From an uncultured Caulobacterales bacterium (GTDB lineage Bacteria; Pseudomonadota; Alphaproteobacteria; Caulobacterales; Maricaulaceae): a stretch of DNA of 64,000 bases. The translations under genes and the position numbers were made by a program. This document shows positions 9,659-19,954 of this stretch, piece by piece. The stretch's first letter is position 1. Every line of letters starts with the position of its first letter. The DNA is taken from assembly GCA_938003545.1 (NCBI GenBank), contig CALKXY010000017.1, forward strand, positions 1 to 64,000, written 5' to 3'. The notes below the pieces were generated by a model, which saw only the letters and a list, made by a program, of their open reading frames with translations, had not been told where the DNA came from and ran no database searches.

Positions 9659-12600
9659 CTAGAAGAGGAGGCGAATGACAATACGGCCTGTATGGCGAAT
9701 AAAGCCGTCGCGAATGTCGCTATCGAAATCAAATCCAATGGATGAATATTGCGAGCCTGCAGCCATTGTGAAGCCGAGAATAATGCCTTCGTCTGGGAAT
9801 GCAAAGGCGCGCAAATTCGCGAGTTCTGAATCAAACAATTCGCCAGTCTCGCTCTGCAACCCTTGAAAACGGAACGCAGTTTCAACAGGGTCTGATAAAA
9901 ACTCATTGCGGTAGCCAACACGAACAGATGGACGAATCCATGTGCGTTTGCCTTGGAATTCGGTGCCGAAGTTTAGCATTGCCGTTGCAGCGGCTGTTTC
10001 CGTTTGGCGTCCGTCAACGCGAAGGCGTAAGCCCTGTGTGCCTGTCTCGGTGCGGCCATATTCATTTAGGTAGAGGTAGTCGAGCGAGAGGGTTGGACGG
10101 GCCCAGAACTTTTTGTTGATCGGAAGCGTGTAACCTGCACGGATCGCGCCATTTGCGTGTAGGCCTGACCATTTACCCTCTGCTGATCCCGTGAAATTAT
10201 CAATGCTGATACGGCGGGTTTGTTCGAATTCACTGACGCCTAGGCCGCCATACGCGTCGACGCTGAAGCCGTTGCTCTCATACCCTGCGTATGTTCCGAG
10301 TTGATATGTTCGCACGTCTAGAGGCTCATCTGAGCCGATGACATCTTCAACTTCTGTACTGGCGAAACTCACATTTGCGCCGACGGCATGGAATGGGCCG
10401 AATGAAGTGTCTAGTCCGCCAGCAAAGCCAAAGCCTTCACCGCGATATTGTTCGGAGAGGCCAGCCTTTTCTCGATCAGCAAAGTAGAAAAATTCCTGTA
10501 TCCAAGCGCCGCCAGATTTATCCGGAGAGCGCCGTGTTGCGTCCAGATGGGAGGACACGGCTCCGACAGCTCCGTCGACATTAGCAAGTACGAATTGATG
10601 GGCGGCGCCAGAAAACTCAGGTAAAACTTGGTTATAGGCTGCAATGAAGTCGTCGGCTTCGGTAATATTTGAGAAGGTATTTCCTAGCGTTGGGGAGCTT
10701 GCGAGGGCTTGGAAAACAGCTCCCTCTTCGAACGTGCCGTCTACAAATTGACCAAAGGCGGCAGCTTGAACTTGGTCCAACCCTAGGCCGCCGTCAGCTA
10801 CGGATATGTTCGGATCACGCAAGTCCAGCGTGACAACCAAAGTGTTGTCGCCCTCCAGTTGGAGTTGTGTGTCATAAAGAAATGGCGATACACCTGCGCT
10901 AAGCGACGCCAAGTCCCCAATTGTTAGATTGCCTGCAGTGGCAAGTTCATACCTGAATGTATCTGTCCCGATAATTGAATTCAGGATCGGGTTAATTGCT
11001 GCACCTGCCTCAAAAGTTATGTCACCTGCAGATGTCAATGTTGACGCTGTGCCGGTTAGGCCGTTGATGACTGGACGGAAGACGGATGTACCATCGACAA
11101 GAGCTTCGCTAACCTGAATGTCTCCTGCGGCCCCGAGGGCCAATGTAGATCCATCCGTAACTGAGAGAGCGAGGCTGTCACTGTTGCGAAGAGCGCCTGT
11201 AAAGGAGGTTCCGCCTGAGAGTGTTAGTGTGTCAGTCCCACCGCCAAAATCAACATCGCCTATAATTGTGCCCGCACTTGCGATGAGACTGTCATTCCCA
11301 GAGCCGAAATTGATGTCGCCAAGGACAACAGGGGCACCCGTACGATCGGAACTTTGTGATTGCGTGAAAGTGGTATCTGCCGTTGCCGCGCTGAGATCAA
11401 TCGCGATGAAGTCCAAATCTACGTTTTCAAGCCCAAGGGAGTCAGAGGATCGTCCCAACGCGTTAATTGAGCCTGTGTTTGAAATCGTGCGTAATGTGCC
11501 GGATGCATCTCGAATAGCGACAGCTTTCCCATCTCGACCAGTAAGCACTGCGGAAATTGATCCCGTGTTGATTAGCTCTGTGACAGACGCTCCGTTGCCA
11601 ATATCAATGCCAACAGCCAGAAGTTCGCGCGGAGCAATGATGTTTGTGCGATCAAAGAAAATTTCTTCGACGTCTTCGCTGGTGGCGGCGACAATCATTC
11701 CGCTGTTATTAATACGGTCTGCAATAGCTTGGTCACCCAGTACCAAGACACGCGCGACGCCGTCACCAGAGGTTAAATCGGTTGCGGTTGGCGATCTGAA
11801 TGTATTTGCCGTCAAATCGCCCGTGTTGCTGATGCCGCCTGCAAATGTAACATTCGAGAGGGAAACCGTTGTTGCGTCGAAATCATTGAATACGCCGGAT
11901 GTGCCTACTGCGCCTTGGTTGATGAAGCCAAATTGAAGGTCTTCATCAAAAGCACTATCCGTCGGATCAGTGATTTCTGCGACGAGGCCGATGGCAATCG
12001 GTGCGCCTTCACCATTGATTAAAACAGCTGGAGCCGACCCAAATTGCGTGATCGAACTTGTACCCGCTAGATTGAATATTGGGTTACCATTGGTATCAAG
12101 ATTGGGAGCCCCATCAGCGTCCAGAGAGGCCACGAACCGTTGATTTAGTAATACGCCCCCAGAAACATTGCCGTTAATACGAAGCGCAGACCCTGCTTGC
12201 CGTAAATCCTCAGCGCCAAGATCTTCACGCCCTTGACTGAATTGCTCGCCACCAAAGCCTAGGCGTTGAGTGAATCTGAAACCTGACGCTTCGAGTGCCC
12301 CATTATTAACAAATCCACCTTGGATGTCTCCGCTTACGGCATAGGCTTCTGCCCCTTCGCCTCGTACAGCAATGCTACCACGATTCTCAACGTTACCTGT
12401 TACGTTGGAGGCAAGATTGATGCCCGTTGATCGGTCACCCGTGATGTTAATATTGCCAGCCGTCAACAGGTTGCCTGTCAGGCCATCTGTCATCATCGGG
12501 GTATTCGCGAGATTGATGCCGAAGCTATCATTGCCTTCGATGATCACACTTGACGTGGCTTCGAGTTCTATGTTGCCGCGGAACGGCGACGCGCCGGAAA

Positions 12601-13054
12601 TCAAAATCCCTGTGCGGCCTTCACCTTCGGCAACACGTCCATCGCTAAAAGGATCTGAATCTGTGTTCTGAGGATCTAAGTCCTCAATCAAATTAATATC
12701 ACCAGATTGAGTATAAGATCGATTGTCACCGCCTTGGAGTTCAACGCCTGTGGACCCATTCTGATTGTTTGATGTGACAGTGCCTGCGAGGTTTAAGGTG
12801 TTATCAGAATCAAGGACGACGCCTGCGCGCTCGCCATCAACGGTCACCATTGTGTTGACCCTAGGCGTTGTACCGTCGGCTTCTGCGCCGATGGTAACGT
12901 CTGAAGGCGTGTTACCCGCCCCAGCTGTAGACGTCTGAATTTGGCCTGAGGTGTCTTCAGTAATAGACACTTGCGCAGCGGCGCTGAAGGAGAGCGCACC
13001 CAGCAGGGCGACTGTGGCCGTACTGCGAAGAGCGAGGGTCTTAAAATGGCGCAT
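9659..13054 (-). CDS. autotransporter outer-membrane beta-barrel domain protein
   Basis: Signal peptide, long Gly/Asn/Thr-rich beta-helical-looking passenger, C-terminal ~280 aa barrel ending in aromatic Phe (GRIVIRLLF). Confidence 0.85.
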   Translation of the reverse strand: MRHFKTLALRSTATVALLGALSFSAAAQVSITEDTSGQIQTSTAGAGNTPSDVTIGAEADGTTPRVNTMVTVDGERAGVVLDSDNTLNLAGTVTSNNQNGSTGVELQGGDNRSYTQSGDINLIEDLDPQNTDSDPFSDGRVAEGEGRTGILISGASPFRGNIELEATSSVIIEGNDSFGINLANTPMMTDGLTGNLLTAGNINITGDRSTGINLASNVTGNVENRGSIAVRGEGAEAYAVSGDIQGGFVNNGALEASGFRFTQRLGFGGEQFSQGREDLGAEDLRQAGSALRINGNVSGGVLLNQRFVASLDADGAPNLDTNGNPIFNLAGTSSITQFGSAPAVLINGEGAPIAIGLVAEITDPTDSAFDEDLQFGFINQGAVGTSGVFNDFDATTVSLSNVTFAGGISNTGDLTANTFRSPTATDLTSGDGVARVLVLGDQAIADRINNSGMIVAATSEDVEEIFFDRTNIIAPRELLAVGIDIGNGASVTELINTGSISAVLTGRDGKAVAIRDASGTLRTISNTGSINALGRSSDSLGLENVDLDFIAIDLSAATADTTFTQSQSSDRTGAPVVLGDINFGSGNDSLIASAGTIIGDVDFGGGTDTLTLSGGTSFTGALRNSDSLALSVTDGSTLALGAAGDIQVSEALVDGTSVFRPVINGLTGTASTLTSAGDITFEAGAAINPILNSIIGTDTFRYELATAGNLTIGDLASLSAGVSPFLYDTQLQLEGDNTLVVTLDLRDPNISVADGGLGLDQVQAAAFGQFVDGTFEEGAVFQALASSPTLGNTFSNITEADDFIAAYNQVLPEFSGAAHQFVLANVDGAVGAVSSHLDATRRSPDKSGGAWIQEFFYFADREKAGLSEQYRGEGFGFAGGLDTSFGPFHAVGANVSFASTEVEDVIGSDEPLDVRTYQLGTYAGYESNGFSVDAYGGLGVSEFEQTRRISIDNFTGSAEGKWSGLHANGAIRAGYTLPINKKFWARPTLSLDYLYLNEYGRTETGTQGLRLRVDGRQTETAAATAMLNFGTEFQGKRTWIRPSVRVGYRNEFLSDPVETAFRFQGLQSETGELFDSELANLRAFAFPDEGIILGFTMAAGSQYSSIGFDFDSDIRDGFIRHTGRIVIRLLF

Positions 13055-13250
13055 CTTTATCTATTCCCGACGACTGTCTTGTGACGCAAAGCGCAATGCG
13101 AGCGTCTGTCTTATGGTTGGTCTACCGAAAAGGTAGCCTAGGGCCAATGAAAACATGGTTATTTTACAGTCAGATTCAGCATCTAACGACATCAGACCTC
13201 TTCTCGCGCTGCAATTGCTTTCGCGCTCGACCTCTGGCAAGGGCGCAATC

Positions 13251-13841
13251 ATGGCAAATATGGTTGAAAATATGCAAGTCGATGCGCAGGAAAACCCTCT
13301 CGGGCGGGGCGGTTTTGCACTGTTAGGTGTCGTTATTCCCGCGATTCTCGTCGCGTTGGACCAGCTTTCGAAATGGGCGACGACTCGATTTTTTGATCTT
13401 CCAATGAGTGTGTGCTCGACATCGGACCCACGGTTGAGCCATGACTTTTCGCCTGTTTTGGACCTCTCTCTACTTTGTAATCGCGGGATTAGCTGGGGGA
13501 TGTTGCAGGGCGATTCGTCGCTCAAACGCTGGGGTCTTACTATTTTCGCGTTCTTGATGACGATTGTATTGCTCTATGTTTTGCGAAAAACCAAAGATCG
13601 TCTCGGACAGTTTTCATTGTGCCTCGTTATTGCGGGGGCCGTTGGCAATGCGATTGATCGCCTGCTTTTTGGGGCCGTTACAGATATGATTGATGTCTCT
13701 GATATTGGGTTTAACTATGTGTTCAACGTGGCGGACAGCTACATCACGGTGGGTGTCATTGGCCTGTTTATTTCGTCTTTCATCAATGACCGGCGTGAAA
13801 AAGCGGCTTTGGATGATAAAACGGATCAGGCTGCAGAATAA
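13251..13841 (+). CDS. lspA: lipoprotein signal peptidase (signal peptidase II)
   Basis: ORF 13155..13841, likely start ATG 13251; ALDQLSKWATT, NRGISWGML, GAVGNAIDRLLFGAVTDMID, FNVADSYITVG motifs. Confidence 0.93.
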   Translation: MANMVENMQVDAQENPLGRGGFALLGVVIPAILVALDQLSKWATTRFFDLPMSVCSTSDPRLSHDFSPVLDLSLLCNRGISWGMLQGDSSLKRWGLTIFAFLMTIVLLYVLRKTKDRLGQFSLCLVIAGAVGNAIDRLLFGAVTDMIDVSDIGFNYVFNVADSYITVGVIGLFISSFINDRREKAALDDKTDQAAE

Positions 13842-13913
13842 CGTTTTGGTCACTTGGCGTGGGCCACGACGCGCGCTAAGTCAATTTTAGTTTAATTTAG
13901 AGGTCTTGCCGAC

Positions 13914-14453
13914 ATGCGCACAACCGGTCTTCTTTTCGCCCTTGCTTCAGCCACGCTGATTGTAACGGGCTGTACATCAACATCACGGGCTCTCGGCTTG
14001 GAGAAATCCGCACCGAATGAGTTTAACATTCTGACGAAAGCCCCTTTGATCGTGCCGCCAGAGTACAACCTGCGCCCGCCCGAGCTTGGTGCGTCTTCGG
14101 CGGAAAACAATTACACTCAAAATTCTGCGCGTCAGGCCTTATTGGGTGATGTTGATTCGGCAGAGCCGAGCCGCGGTGAAGTCGAGCTTATGGCAAAAGC
14201 GGGTGTAAATCGTGCAAATCCTGAGATTCGCTTGGAAATTGACGGAACAAATTCAGTTGAACGAAAATCCGAGGGGTTTGCTAATCGTGTCCTGTTTTGG
14301 AAAGAAGGCCAAACCGTTGATGCGCAAGGTAACCCAGCTCCTATCGATCCAGATGTCGAAGCCCGACGTCTGGAATCTGTGGATTCCGCAACTGGTGGGG
14401 GCAAAGTCGAAATTTCAAAACGTCCCGGCGGGCCAAAGCTTCCTGGTCTGTAA
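13914..14453 (+). CDS. DUF3035 lipoprotein (BamF-like)
   Basis: Lipobox VTGC; PNEFNILTKAPLIVPPEYNLRPP typical of DUF3035; directly after lspA. Confidence 0.8.
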   Translation: MRTTGLLFALASATLIVTGCTSTSRALGLEKSAPNEFNILTKAPLIVPPEYNLRPPELGASSAENNYTQNSARQALLGDVDSAEPSRGEVELMAKAGVNRANPEIRLEIDGTNSVERKSEGFANRVLFWKEGQTVDAQGNPAPIDPDVEARRLESVDSATGGGKVEISKRPGGPKLPGL

Positions 14454-14482
14454 ACTCAAGCTTTAAAAGCTATGACACCATT

Positions 14483-14519
14483 AGCCCGCACGCCCTAGTA
14501 ATCAGGACGGCGGGCTTTT
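14483..14519 (+). terminator. rho-independent terminator
   Basis: AGCCCGC...CCT/AGG...GCGGGCTTTT hairpin after the DUF3035 gene. Confidence 0.75.
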
Positions 14520-14523
14520 ACGT

Positions 14524-16398
14524 TTGAGGTATATGACCCTCGCGCCCCACATGATTCGCCGTCTTCCGGCACAGACCGTCAACCGCATTGCCGCAGGTGA
14601 GGTCATTGAACGCCCAGCCAGTGTCATCAAGGAATTGGTCGAAAACGCGCTGGATGCAGGCGCGACCCAAGTTGATATTCGTTATGAAGATGGTGGGCGC
14701 ACGGTCATTACCGTGACCGACGATGGCAAAGGTATGGACCAAGCCAATCTGTCTCTTGCGGTTGAACGTCACGCGACGTCAAAACTCCCTGATGATTCTG
14801 ATCTATTGAATATTGAGACGATGGGCTTTCGTGGTGAAGCTCTGCCGTCCATCGGCTCTATCGCACGCTTAACGCTGACATCTCAAACAGAAGCTGATGA
14901 TAGTGCGTGGGAATTACGTGTTGACGGTGGTGTAAAACAAGATTTGCGTCCTGCTCCGAGGTTTGGCTTACATGGGACTCGTGTCGATGTGCGTGACCTC
15001 TTTTTCGCGACACCCGCTCGATTAAAATTCATGAAGTCTGAACGCTCCGAATCTATGGCGGTGAGTGACGTTGTGAAGCGCCTCGCGATGGCCAATCCGC
15101 ATGTTGGCTTTACGCTGACGAATGGCGCGCGCACGTCCTTGCGCATGAAGGGCACACCCTTGTCCGAAGATGGACGATTGGTGCGACTATCTAAAATTTT
15201 AGGCGATGATTTTGGCGCAAATGCTGTTTCCGTTGATTCGGAACGCGAAGGCATTATCCTGACAGGTTTTGCCGGCCTGCCGACGTTTTCACGCGGGAAT
15301 AGTGCGCATCAATATCTCTTCGTAAATGGTCGCCCTGTGCGCGATAAACTGCTGCACGGCGCGGTGCGTGGGGCCTACCAAGATTTCCTCGCGCGGGACC
15401 GTCATCCCGTCGTGGCGCTTTATGTCGAGTTGCCGCATGAACATGTCGATGTGAACGTGCATCCTGCCAAAACCGAAGTCCGCTTCCGTAATCCGGGCAT
15501 GGTCCGAGGGCTAATCGTGAGTGCCTTGCGTCATGCGTTGGCGGATGCAGGCCATCGGGCGAGCACAACAGTCAGCGACTATGCTCTGGGGCGCATTCAG
15601 ACAGAGCAACCGAATTATGCGCTTCAAGGCCGCTACGGTAGCCCAGGACGCGGCGGACCACCGCCGGGATATACGCCTTATCAAAATGATCCCGCGATGC
15701 AGCCGCTCATCGATGGCATGTCGGCACGTGTGGAAGAAGCCCCTGAAAGTTATATTGCGCATCCTTTTGCGCCATCTGATATTCCGCCAGTGCCGACGCC
15801 GGACTTCCCGCTGGGCACGGCAAGGGCGCAACTTCACGAGACCTATATCGTCGCTCAAACCAAAGATGGCATTGTCATTGTTGACCAACATGCCGCGCAT
15901 GAGCGTCTGGTTTATGAAGAAATGAAAGCCAAAATGGCTCGCGCCAAAGAAGGCGGGCAAGGCATCGCGCGTCAAACGCTGCTGATTCCAGATATCGTAG
16001 ATTTGGGCGAAACTGACTCCGCGCGTGTTCTTTCGCGCCAAGAGGAACTCGCCGATATGGGCTTGATCCTAGAGCCCTTTGGTGTCGGCGCAATTTGTGT
16101 GCGCGAAACACCTGCGTTGCTGGGGGAGATGGATGTGCAAGGTTTGCTGCGCGATCTCGCCGATGATCTCGCCGAATATGACGAAGCCCTCAGTCTGAAA
16201 GAACGCTTTGAACATGTCTGCGGGACAATGGCCTGTCACGGCTCTGTCCGCGCAGGTCGCCGCCTCAACGCCGACGAAATGAACGCGATTTTGAGGCAGA
16301 TGGAAGACACCCCGCACAGCGGCCAATGCAACCACGGTAGGCCGACATATGTGGAGCTGAAACTGGCGGATATTGAACGGCTATTTGGGCGGCGGTGA
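14524..16398 (+). CDS. mutL: DNA mismatch repair endonuclease MutL
   Basis: [53 protein letters not shown]-terminal [11 protein letters not shown] and HGRPT motifs. ATG 14533 is an alternative start. Confidence 0.96.
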   Translation: MRYMTLAPHMIRRLPAQTVNRIAAGEVIERPASVIKELVENALDAGATQVDIRYEDGGRTVITVTDDGKGMDQANLSLAVERHATSKLPDDSDLLNIETMGFRGEALPSIGSIARLTLTSQTEADDSAWELRVDGGVKQDLRPAPRFGLHGTRVDVRDLFFATPARLKFMKSERSESMAVSDVVKRLAMANPHVGFTLTNGARTSLRMKGTPLSEDGRLVRLSKILGDDFGANAVSVDSEREGIILTGFAGLPTFSRGNSAHQYLFVNGRPVRDKLLHGAVRGAYQDFLARDRHPVVALYVELPHEHVDVNVHPAKTEVRFRNPGMVRGLIVSALRHALADAGHRASTTVSDYALGRIQTEQPNYALQGRYGSPGRGGPPPGYTPYQNDPAMQPLIDGMSARVEEAPESYIAHPFAPSDIPPVPTPDFPLGTARAQLHETYIVAQTKDGIVIVDQHAAHERLVYEEMKAKMARAKEGGQGIARQTLLIPDIVDLGETDSARVLSRQEELADMGLILEPFGVGAICVRETPALLGEMDVQGLLRDLADDLAEYDEALSLKERFEHVCGTMACHGSVRAGRRLNADEMNAILRQMEDTPHSGQCNHGRPTYVELKLADIERLFGRR

Positions 16399-16400
16399 AG

Positions 16401-16548
16401 GTTTGTTAATAAAAAAATTCGTTTTTTTATCAAAGAGTCGTTTTGTGAACATTATTATGTCAGCAAAATAGTTTATCAGTAAAAATACAGGTTTAAATAT
16501 TAGCTAGTGAGTTTGTCTGGATTTTAATATCGACAAATACGTTTGTCG
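16401..16548. promoter_or_regulatory. repeated GTTT(G/A)T half-sites and inverted repeat upstream of the Fic gene
   Basis: GTTT-starting motifs at 16401, 16421, 16440, 16471, 16491, 16511 and 16541 in a strongly AT-rich gap; CGACAAA-TACG-TTTGTCG inverted repeat at 16531..16548. Confidence 0.5.
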
Positions 16549-16593
16549 GCAGTATTTTCTATAAAAATACTCATAAATTGATTTGATGATAAT

Positions 16594-17730
16594 ATGGCAA
16601 TTCCAAAGTCCGAACTAAGTTTTGAAAATGCAGTCGATTATCACTATGATAAATTTCCACCGAATGAGCTGGATTATCAAAGATTGATGAAACCTCTTGG
16701 TCGAGCAATTGATGCAATCGCAAGGTTTGATCAGATGTTAACTACATTGCACAACTCTGATATATTGCTAGCGCCATTGCGTAATCAAGAAGCCGTCATT
16801 TCTTCCAGAATGGAAGGAACTATAAGTACGATAGATGAAATACTTAAGTACGAAGCCGACCATGAAGACGGTAATTTGCACAAGGATGACGTCAGGTCTG
16901 AAATAATTGAAACTTTGTTGTATCAAAGAGCTTTGAGAGGGGCAGAGCGAGCGATTAAAGATGGGGCAAAGCTAAGCGAACATATGATTCGAAGTTTGCA
17001 CCAGGTTCTACTCTCATATGGTAGAGGTGCTCGTAAATCTCCAGGCCAACTAAAGAGCGAACAAAATTATCTTGTAGATTCTACAAAAAGAAATGTTCTG
17101 TTCGTTCCTATAAAGCCAGAGTTGTTAGATATGGGATTGAGTAATTTACTTAATTTTATCGAAAATGACGATGGTCAAATTCTAATCAAAACAGCAATAT
17201 CTCATTTGGAATTTGAGGCTTTACATCCATTCAAGGATGGGAATGGACGCGTAGGTAGAATGATTATCACTTTGATGCTTTGGAATGCTAAAGTGATTTC
17301 AGCGCCTCATTTCTATATTAGTGGATATTTAGAAGAGCGTAAGGATGAATACATTCATTTAATGAGAGAGGTCTCTAAGTCAGGAAACTGGACAGATTGG
17401 TGCGAGTTTTTCCTTAATGCAGTGGAAGCGCAAGCGATCCAAAACTTACAAGTTGCTACAGATATTTCCAAACTATATGAAGAAATGAAATCGGTTTTTA
17501 GCGAAGTGTTGTCATCGAAGTACAGTATTAACGCACTGGATTTCATTTTTGCTAATCCTGTATTTCGTAACAGTAAATTTAAATCAAATAGCGGTATCCC
17601 AGCCTCTAGTGCCACGAAATTCACTCCGCTTTTAGCAAATGCTGGATTGCTTGATGTTATTGTTCCCGCCTCTGGAAGTAGGCCTGCAATGTATAGGTTT
17701 GAGCCAATGCTGAGGTTAGTTAGGGTTTAA
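16594..17730 (+). CDS. Fic family protein (class II-like, N-terminal inhibitory motif)
   Basis: Canonical active site HPFKDGNGRVGR; N-terminal SSRMEG matches the (S/T)xxxE(G/N) inhibitory-helix motif; AT-rich. Confidence 0.93.
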   Translation: MAIPKSELSFENAVDYHYDKFPPNELDYQRLMKPLGRAIDAIARFDQMLTTLHNSDILLAPLRNQEAVISSRMEGTISTIDEILKYEADHEDGNLHKDDVRSEIIETLLYQRALRGAERAIKDGAKLSEHMIRSLHQVLLSYGRGARKSPGQLKSEQNYLVDSTKRNVLFVPIKPELLDMGLSNLLNFIENDDGQILIKTAISHLEFEALHPFKDGNGRVGRMIITLMLWNAKVISAPHFYISGYLEERKDEYIHLMREVSKSGNWTDWCEFFLNAVEAQAIQNLQVATDISKLYEEMKSVFSEVLSSKYSINALDFIFANPVFRNSKFKSNSGIPASSATKFTPLLANAGLLDVIVPASGSRPAMYRFEPMLRLVRV

Positions 17731-17749
17731 GCTTATTCGGAGGTATTGG

Positions 17750-18301
17750 TTACTTAGGCCTCACCAAACCCGGTAACCCATCCAAGCTCTCTGGATTCCG
17801 ATCGTACCGATATTCGTGCCAGTCCTCGATAGTCTTAAACTCATGTGAGCGTTTGAGTTGGTCGCGTTCGCCTTTGAATTCGTAGAACGGAATGCTGTAA
17901 CCGCAGCTATCCATGACGCGCGTCAGCTTGACGGTGATGATCGCGCGGGCGCGGTCGAATTCAGGGAACCAGGCTAGTTTTTCGGCAAAGCCTTCGTCGT
18001 GAAACGCGCAGACGGAGCCTTGTCCGTAGAGCCGAACAATATTGGCTTTGCCTTCATAGGCGCAGAACATGATTGTGATGCGGCCATTTTCGACAACATG
18101 GGCGTGGGTTTCGATCCCTGATCCACCGTAATCTAAATAGGCGACTGTCGTTGAGTCGATGATTTTAAAGCTGTCATAGCCCTTGGGCGAGACGTTCACG
18201 TGACCATCAGGCGAGAGCGGGGCGGTGGCGACAAAGAACATCTTTTGCGCCATGATAAAGGCGGTGAGTTTGTCGTTTAGTTCGTCATATGTTTTGCCCA
18301 T
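17750..18301 (-). CDS. pyridoxamine 5'-phosphate oxidase family protein
   Basis: QKMFFVATAPLSPDGHVNVSPKGYDSFKIIDSTTVAYLDYGGSGIET resembles the PNPOx-like flavoprotein fold family. Confidence 0.85.
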   Translation of the reverse strand: MGKTYDELNDKLTAFIMAQKMFFVATAPLSPDGHVNVSPKGYDSFKIIDSTTVAYLDYGGSGIETHAHVVENGRITIMFCAYEGKANIVRLYGQGSVCAFHDEGFAEKLAWFPEFDRARAIITVKLTRVMDSCGYSIPFYEFKGERDQLKRSHEFKTIEDWHEYRYDRNPESLDGLPGLVRPK

Positions 18302-18319
18302 GCGTAAGGGCTAAGCGTC

Positions 18320-18883
18320 TCAGGCGTTAGGCGCAAGAAACAAAACACGCGCTGCGCCCCATGTTTTATCCGCTAGTATTTCAAACCCGCGCGGTTCGAC
18401 TTCGGCCTCGACGCTTTCTTCGAGAATGATGACGCCATCTTTGGCTAAGAGCCCTTGATCAACCAAACGCCGTAGAACAGGTCGCCACAGGTTTTTATTA
18501 TACGGCGGGTCCATGAAAATATGCGTGAAGGGGCCGCGTAAATTTCCCGGCGCGACTTTTAGTTTTGTCGCGTCATAACGGTGCAAGCGAGCGACGTCGG
18601 ACAAGCCCATTTTATCAATGTTATTGCGAATAGCTGCGCGCGCTTTGGGGTCGGTTTCGACGAAGAGGCAGAAGTCCGCCCCGCGTGAAATCCCCTCAAG
18701 GCCTAAGGCTCCAGAGCCTGCAAAGATATCAGCAATAATGGCGCCTTCGAGCGGCGGTGACCATGTTGCATGGGCGAGTATATTAAAGACAGACTCGCGT
18801 GTTTGGTCGCTTGTCGGGCGGGTTGTTTTGCCCGTTGGCGTGTCAATATTACGGCCGCGAAGAGAGCCAGAAACAATTCTCAT
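18320..18883 (-). CDS. rsmD: 16S rRNA (guanine(966)-N(2))-methyltransferase
   Basis: MRIVSGSLRGRNIDTP, RPTSDQTRESVFNIL, DIFAGSGALGLEGISRGA, MDPPYNK. Confidence 0.94.
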   Translation of the reverse strand: MRIVSGSLRGRNIDTPTGKTTRPTSDQTRESVFNILAHATWSPPLEGAIIADIFAGSGALGLEGISRGADFCLFVETDPKARAAIRNNIDKMGLSDVARLHRYDATKLKVAPGNLRGPFTHIFMDPPYNKNLWRPVLRRLVDQGLLAKDGVIILEESVEAEVEPRGFEILADKTWGAARVLFLAPNA

Positions 18884-19905
18884 TATCTAGCTTTTCCCTT
18901 GCCTTGGCCACGTGGCGCGTATTTCCCTTGAAACTTACCGCCGGGCTTACCTGTAGATTTGACGCCTTGTTTGCGGTTTGGTTTCGCAAATTTACCACGA
19001 CCTTTGGGTTCGGGTTTCTTCTCTCCAGACGTTTTTGTTTCGTCAGGTTTTTTCTGAAACCGCTTGGCGCTGGCATGGCTACCGCGCTTTGGGCCGCGTG
19101 TTTTTGGGACGGGCAAGTCCGGGAAATCCATCAGATGACCAAGTTGCGTTTGGATTACGCTATATTTCACTTCTTCAATAAGACCTTGGCGCAGATCACC
19201 TAGCATGAATGGACCGTAACTGACGCGAATCAGGCGGTTCACTTTTAGGTCCAAATGCTCCATCGCACGGCGCACTTCGCGGTTCTTACCTTCGCGCAAC
19301 GTCACGGTGATCCAAGAGTTGTCGCCTGTGGTGCTGTCCAGAACGGCTTCAATCGGAGCGGTCATGATGCCGTCAATTTTGATTCCGTTTCTGAGTGTGT
19401 CGAGGTCTTGTTGCGTGACGCGGCCATAGCAGCGCGCGCGGTAGCGGCGGGATAGGCCCGTTGAAGGATGCTCTAGGTGACGCGCCAATTCGCCGTCATT
19501 CGTGATGAGGAGTAGGCCTTCCGAGGTAATATCCAAGCGTCCAACTGAAATCACGCGGCCAATTTCTTTTGGCAGTAGGTCAAATACAGTCGTCCTGCCT
19601 TTTTCATCTTTGTGGGATGTTACAAATCCATCTGGTTTGTGGTATCTCCAGAGGCGTGTGTGCGCCTTCTTGCCAACAGGGGCGTCGTCATATTCAACTT
19701 TGTCTTTGGCACTGACCTTGGTCGCAGGGCTGTCGATGACTTTGCCGTTTACTTTGATGCGGCCAGCAGCAACGAGCTTTTCCGAATCTCGGCGCGACGC
19801 AACACCTGCGCGGGCCAAGAACTTGGCGATCCGTTCAACGGGCAGTTCATCAGCCTTGCTCTCGTCGTGACTTGGCTTTTTCACCGATTTTTTTGACTCA
19901 CTCAT
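18883..19905 (-). CDS. rRNA pseudouridine synthase (RluB/RsuA family) with basic C-terminal tail
   Basis: S4 domain ERIAKFLARAGVASRRDSEKLV; GRLDITSEGLLLITNDGELA; Lys/Gly-rich tail. Start likely at the MSESKK codon. Confidence 0.92.
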   Translation of the reverse strand: MSESKKSVKKPSHDESKADELPVERIAKFLARAGVASRRDSEKLVAAGRIKVNGKVIDSPATKVSAKDKVEYDDAPVGKKAHTRLWRYHKPDGFVTSHKDEKGRTTVFDLLPKEIGRVISVGRLDITSEGLLLITNDGELARHLEHPSTGLSRRYRARCYGRVTQQDLDTLRNGIKIDGIMTAPIEAVLDSTTGDNSWITVTLREGKNREVRRAMEHLDLKVNRLIRVSYGPFMLGDLRQGLIEEVKYSVIQTQLGHLMDFPDLPVPKTRGPKRGSHASAKRFQKKPDETKTSGEKKPEPKGRGKFAKPNRKQGVKSTGKPGGKFQGKYAPRGQGKGKAR

Positions 19906-19954
19906 ATCAGGCTTTTCTTGACGATTGCGGCGCAACAGGGGAAAGCCCGCGACC

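Noticed and set aside
13061-13525. 154-aa minus-strand ORF overlapping lspA
   Set aside because: Antisense to a well-supported lspA; no recognisable domain or export signal.
16594-17730. Fic gene as half of a toxin-antitoxin pair
   Set aside because: No small antitoxin ORF beside it, and the inhibitory SSRMEG motif is within the same protein.
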